Assembly: GCF_030209575.1 (NCBI RefSeq)
Contig: NZ_JARVRS010000001.1
Location: 3,162,001 to 3,226,000, forward strand
Origin: Leifsonia sp. fls2-241-R2A-40a
GTDB taxonomy: Bacteria; Actinomycetota; Actinomycetes; Actinomycetales; Microbacteriaceae
Reading direction: 5' to 3'
DNA length: 64,000 bases
The notes beneath the pieces are model-generated. The model saw only the letters and a program-made list of their open reading frames with translations, was not told the DNA's origin and ran no database searches. Within the stretch, counting starts at the first letter, position 1, and the number at the start of each line of letters is the position of its first letter. Positions 61,286 to 64,000 of this stretch are shown one piece after another. Made by a program: the position numbers and the translations under genes.

Positions 61286-61944
61286 TCCGGGTGCTGCTGG
61301 CCGACGACCAGCTGCTGGTTCGGGCCGGATTCCGGGCCCTCCTCGAGTCCGAGGACGACGTGGAGATCGTCGGCGAGGCCGGAACCGGGCAAGCGGCGGT
61401 CGCCCTGGCACGGGAGACGCGTCCCGACGTCGTGCTCATGGACATCCGCATGCCCGACGGCGACGGGTTGTGGGCGACCGGCGAGATCGTCGCCGACCCC
61501 TCCCTCGCCGGGACGCGGATCGTCATCGTGACCACGTTCGAACTGGACGAGTACGTCGCACAGGCGATCGTCGCCGGTGCAAGTGGCTTCCTGGTGAAGG
61601 ACACGGAACCCGTCGAGCTGATCCGCGCCGTGCGCGTGGTCGCGGCCGGGGATGCGCTGCTCTCCCCCGGGGTCACCCGGCGGCTCATCGAGCGCGTCTC
61701 AGGCGGCCTGCGCCCCGCCCCCGACACCGCGCAGCTCGAGCAACTGACCGAACGGGAGCGCGAAGTCCTCGGTCTGGTCGCTCACGGCCTGACGAACACG
61801 GAGATCGGTGAGCGCCTCTACCTCAGCCCGCTGACGGCGAAGACGCACGTCTCGCGCATCATGACGAAGCTGGATGCGCGCGATCGCGTGCACCTCGTCG
61901 TGCTCGCCTATGAGACCGGCCTTGTGCAGCCGGGCTGGCAGTAG
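61282..61944 (+). CDS. LuxR/NarL family response regulator
   Basis: 220 aa. Receiver domain with acidic pocket (LLADDQLLV), phosphorylated Asp in VVLMDIRMPDGDG (about residue 54), and Lys in VKDTEPVE; the C-terminal LuxR HTH is LTEREREVLGLVAHGLTNTEIGERLYLS. Partner of the preceding kinase. Targets are unknown. A strong terminator follows. Confidence 0.95.
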   Translation: MIRVLLADDQLLVRAGFRALLESEDDVEIVGEAGTGQAAVALARETRPDVVLMDIRMPDGDGLWATGEIVADPSLAGTRIVIVTTFELDEYVAQAIVAGASGFLVKDTEPVELIRAVRVVAAGDALLSPGVTRRLIERVSGGLRPAPDTAQLEQLTEREREVLGLVAHGLTNTEIGERLYLSPLTAKTHVSRIMTKLDARDRVHLVVLAYETGLVQPGWQ

Positions 61945-61968
61945 CGAAAAGGGACTTCAGCGAAACAA

Positions 61969-62004
61969 GAAACCCCCGGCCTTCCGTGGAAGGCCGGGGG
62001 TTTC
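61969..62004 (+). terminator. Terminator after the two-component operon
   Basis: A perfect 17-bp stem (GAAACCCCCGGCCTTCC at 61969-61985, partner 61988-62004) with a GT loop; TTTC at the end. It also lies just behind the 3' end of tRNA-Asn on the minus strand. Confidence 0.85.
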
Positions 62005-62009
62005 GCTTG

Positions 62010-62082
62010 CTCCCCGACTTGGACTCGAACCAAGAACCTGCCGGTTAACAGCCGGCTGCTCTGCCAATTGAGCTATCGAGGA
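62010..62082 (-). tRNA. tRNA-Asn (anticodon GUU)
   Basis: 73 nt on the minus strand. Acceptor TCCTCGA/TCGGGGA, D-arm TAGCTCAATTGGCAGAGC, anticodon stem GCCGG/CCGGC with loop CTGTTAA giving GTT, T-loop GGTTCGAGTCC, discriminator G. No encoded CCA. Confidence 0.93.
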
Positions 62083-62216
62083 ATGCTTGATCAGCGAAGC
62101 TACTCTAGCAAGCTTCGCGGCCCGTCGAGAAATCGAGGCCGCATCCCGCGCGCGTCAACGCCCGGCACCGGCCCAGCGCCCTGCAGACACGCCGCTGAGA
62201 CGCGGCTGACACCCGC

Positions 62217-63239
62217 TCAGTACCCCGCCGCCGGGTCGACGACGCCCACGAACCGCCCGTCGTCGAGGAACGCACGCACGTTCAGCCGGATGCGTTCCGC
62301 GAGCAGCGGCGCGGTCATCTCGGGCGTGTCCGCCTGATGCGGCGTGATGATCACGCCGGGTTCGTCCCAGAGCGGATGCCCGTCGGGCAGCGGCTCCGGG
62401 TCGGTGACGTCGATGCCTGCACCCGCGATCGCACCCGAGCGCAGCGCGGAGAGCAACGCGTCCGTGTCGACGAGGCCGCCGCGCGCGATGTTGACCAGGT
62501 ACGCGGTCGACTTCATCGCCGCGAACTCGTCCGCGCCGAACAGGTGCCGCGTCCCGCCCGTCAGCGCCGCCGCGACCACGACCAGGTCGGCAGACGGAAG
62601 CACGGACGCGAGGCGGTCGGCGGTCACCGTCCGCACCGCTCCGCGAACCGGCGCCTCGGAGCGTCGCACGATGGTGACCCGCGCCCCGAACGGCTCCAGC
62701 AGCCGCATCAGCTCGAGCGCGATGCCGCCGGCACCGACGATGACGACGTCGAGCCCGTACAGCGATCGGCCCTCGGGCTCGGTGGCCCACGAACGCGCAC
62801 GGATCCGCTTCGGCAGCACGCGCAGCAGCGCCAGGCTGAGCACCAGCGCGTGCTCGGCCACCGGCTGGGCGTACGCGCCCTTGGCGCTCGTCCACACCAG
62901 CCCTGGACGGTCCTCCGCTGCGATGATGTCGGCGAACGCGTCGACGCCGGCGAACGGCAGCTGCACCCAGCCGATGCCGGGGTGCGCCTCCAGAACGGCC
63001 GGGAACGCCGCCGCGTCCTTGTTCGACAGCCACACGACCCCGCGGGTGCGGTCCGACAGCGGCTCGACAGTGCCGCCCGCCGCCTCCACCGCGTCCACGA
63101 ACTGCTGCTCGGGCTCCGGGAGCACCGCGATCGGTCCCGGTTCCGGCCGCTCGTCGGCGGCAAGCGGGGCGGCCTCCGCCGCGAGCACCGCGCGGTGCCG
63201 CGGTCCGCGGTCGCCGTTCACGGGTTGATCGTCGCTCAT
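62217..63239 (-). CDS. D-isomer-specific 2-hydroxyacid dehydrogenase family protein
   Basis: 340 aa. NAD-binding motif VIVGAGGIALELM (the GxGxxG is relaxed), catalytic Arg in NIARGGLVD, Glu in DPEPLP, His in TPHQADTPEM. The N-terminal 35 residues are an extra, low-complexity extension. It probably reduces a 2-keto acid; the substrate is unknown. Its ATG overlaps the stop of the ABC ATPase gene by 4 nt, so they share an operon. Confidence 0.9.
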   Translation of the reverse strand: MSDDQPVNGDRGPRHRAVLAAEAAPLAADERPEPGPIAVLPEPEQQFVDAVEAAGGTVEPLSDRTRGVVWLSNKDAAAFPAVLEAHPGIGWVQLPFAGVDAFADIIAAEDRPGLVWTSAKGAYAQPVAEHALVLSLALLRVLPKRIRARSWATEPEGRSLYGLDVVIVGAGGIALELMRLLEPFGARVTIVRRSEAPVRGAVRTVTADRLASVLPSADLVVVAAALTGGTRHLFGADEFAAMKSTAYLVNIARGGLVDTDALLSALRSGAIAGAGIDVTDPEPLPDGHPLWDEPGVIITPHQADTPEMTAPLLAERIRLNVRAFLDDGRFVGVVDPAAGY

Positions 63240-64000
63240 GAGTTCCCCTTCGCTGCCCGGCGGGTGGTGGCGCGCTGCGGGCGGCGCTCGGTCCGCGCGG
63301 CCGGAGGCTTCAGCGCCCGGGCGAGGCCCGCGACGAAAGGATGCGTCGGGTCGGCCAGCACCTCCTCGATCGGCCCGAAGCCCACCGGCCGCCCCGCCTG
63401 CAGCACCAGCGAGGTGTCGGTCGCCCGGCGCAGCACGGCGAGGTCGTGACTGACGACGACCGCCGAGAAGCCTTCGTGGGTGCGCAGCTGCGCGAGCAGG
63501 TCGATGACCGCGTCGCGCACCGTCGCGTCGATGCCGGCGGTCGGTTCGTCGGCGATCAGGATGCTCGGGCCGAGCACGAGGGCGCGCGCCAGAGCGACGC
63601 GCTGCCGCTGGCCGGAGCTCAGCTGGTACGGGTACTTGTTCAACACGCTCAGCGGGAGGTGGACGGTGTCGAGCATCGTGGCCGCGCGCTCGCCGGCCGC
63701 ACGCCGCGGGTAGTGCTCGTCGCGTTCGAAGATCGGCAGCGCGACGTTGTCCTGCACGCTGAGGGACGGCTCCAGAGTGGCGGCCGCCTCCTGCGGCAGG
63801 TAGCCGACGTGGAAGGTCACCTCCGCGAGATCGCGCTTCTTCGCCTTGCGCAGTGGATGCCCGAGCACCGAGGCCTCGCCGCCACTGATCCGGGGTCCCG
63901 GCTCGGAGGCGCGAGCCGGAAGCACGCGCCCTGCGAGCACCTGGGCGAGGGTGCTCTTGCCCGATCCCGTCTCGCCGAGAACGCCCAGCACCTGCCCCTT
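63236..64000 (-). CDS. ABC transporter ATP-binding protein (peptide/nickel type), 5' end outside window
   Basis: The visible part holds a full C-terminal ATPase domain: Walker A GETGSGKS, LSSGQRQRVALARAL signature, Walker B ILIADEPTAG, H-loop VVSHDLAVL, ending with the Opp/Dpp-like DPTHPFVAGLARALK. The start lies beyond 64000, and a longer protein (possibly two fused ATPase domains) cannot be excluded. The basic tail TERRPQRATTRRAAKG is unusual. It drives import of a peptide-like substrate; no permease is in the window. Confidence 0.92.
   Translation of the reverse strand, partial: KGQVLGVLGETGSGKSTLAQVLAGRVLPARASEPGPRISGGEASVLGHPLRKAKKRDLAEVTFHVGYLPQEAAATLEPSLSVQDNVALPIFERDEHYPRRAAGERAATMLDTVHLPLSVLNKYPYQLSSGQRQRVALARALVLGPSILIADEPTAGIDATVRDAVIDLLAQLRTHEGFSAVVVSHDLAVLRRATDTSLVLQAGRPVGFGPIEEVLADPTHPFVAGLARALKPPAARTERRPQRATTRRAAKGNS

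Overview
The window is chromosomal DNA of a high-GC actinobacterium. Gene order, codon use and the families present fit the Microbacteriaceae (Leifsonia-like); this placement is inference from sequence style, not from a marker gene. About 75 protein genes lie on both strands, densely packed, with many ATGA stop/start overlaps. There are three tRNA genes (Val-UAC, a CAU tRNA, Asn-GUU). I see no rRNA, CRISPR array, insertion sequence or prophage. At least fifteen genes have a TANNNT -10 box 6 or 7 nt before the start codon, which points to leaderless mRNAs.

Layout. 1-8.1 kb: SPFH/NfeD membrane pair, SDR oxidoreductase and S9 peptidase, HdeD-like membrane protein, a small secreted protein, a GerW-like protein and a cell-surface acyltransferase. 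8.2-11.2 kb: nhaA faces a two-gene ABC transporter. Each transcript is predicted to begin with the same 20-nt RNA element, a likely cation (nhaA-I/Li+ type) riboswitch pair. 11.2-16.4 kb: zinc-free L36 with a Zur-like site, cardiolipin synthase, MOSC protein, septum-formation-like protein, and a TetR/SnoaL-like pair around a 23-bp perfect palindrome. 16.4-27.6 kb: small-enzyme accessory region (ArsR-SRPBCC-reductase operon, VOC, YCII, methyltransferase, bacteriophytochrome-diguanylate cyclase, RidA, FusB-like FBP protein behind a leader peptide, class II amidotransferase, USP, zinc-ribbon nuclease, steroid-reductase-like membrane protein).

27.7-32.1 kb: MFS transporter and GH3 glycosidase operon facing a TetR gene whose 3' end runs into tRNA-Val. 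32.2-41.2 kb: the core acetyl-CoA/fatty acid locus: AhpE-type peroxiredoxin, aceE, fasR, fabD-fabH-acpP-fabF and the DUF3145 gene. Pyruvate dehydrogenase E1 supplies acetyl-CoA, FasR is the expected pathway activator, and the fab genes run type II fatty acid synthesis.

41.3-47.2 kb: PadR regulator, DUF1684 protein, an atypical family A DNA polymerase, Nudix enzymes, a K+ channel-like protein and a Rho_N-like basic protein. 47.3-53.1 kb: a Pls/PosA-family single-module NRPS of 1315 aa translationally coupled to an M1 aminopeptidase and facing a phosphopantetheinyl transferase. This is a compact candidate pathway for an amino-acid homopolymer such as epsilon-poly-lysine. 53.2-64 kb: LON-domain and DUF427 proteins, glycosyltransferase, DMT transporter, peptide deformylase, a histidine-kinase-like protein lacking its phospho-acceptor His, a complete NarL-type two-component system, tRNA-Asn, a 2-hydroxyacid dehydrogenase and a partial peptide-type ABC ATPase at the edge.
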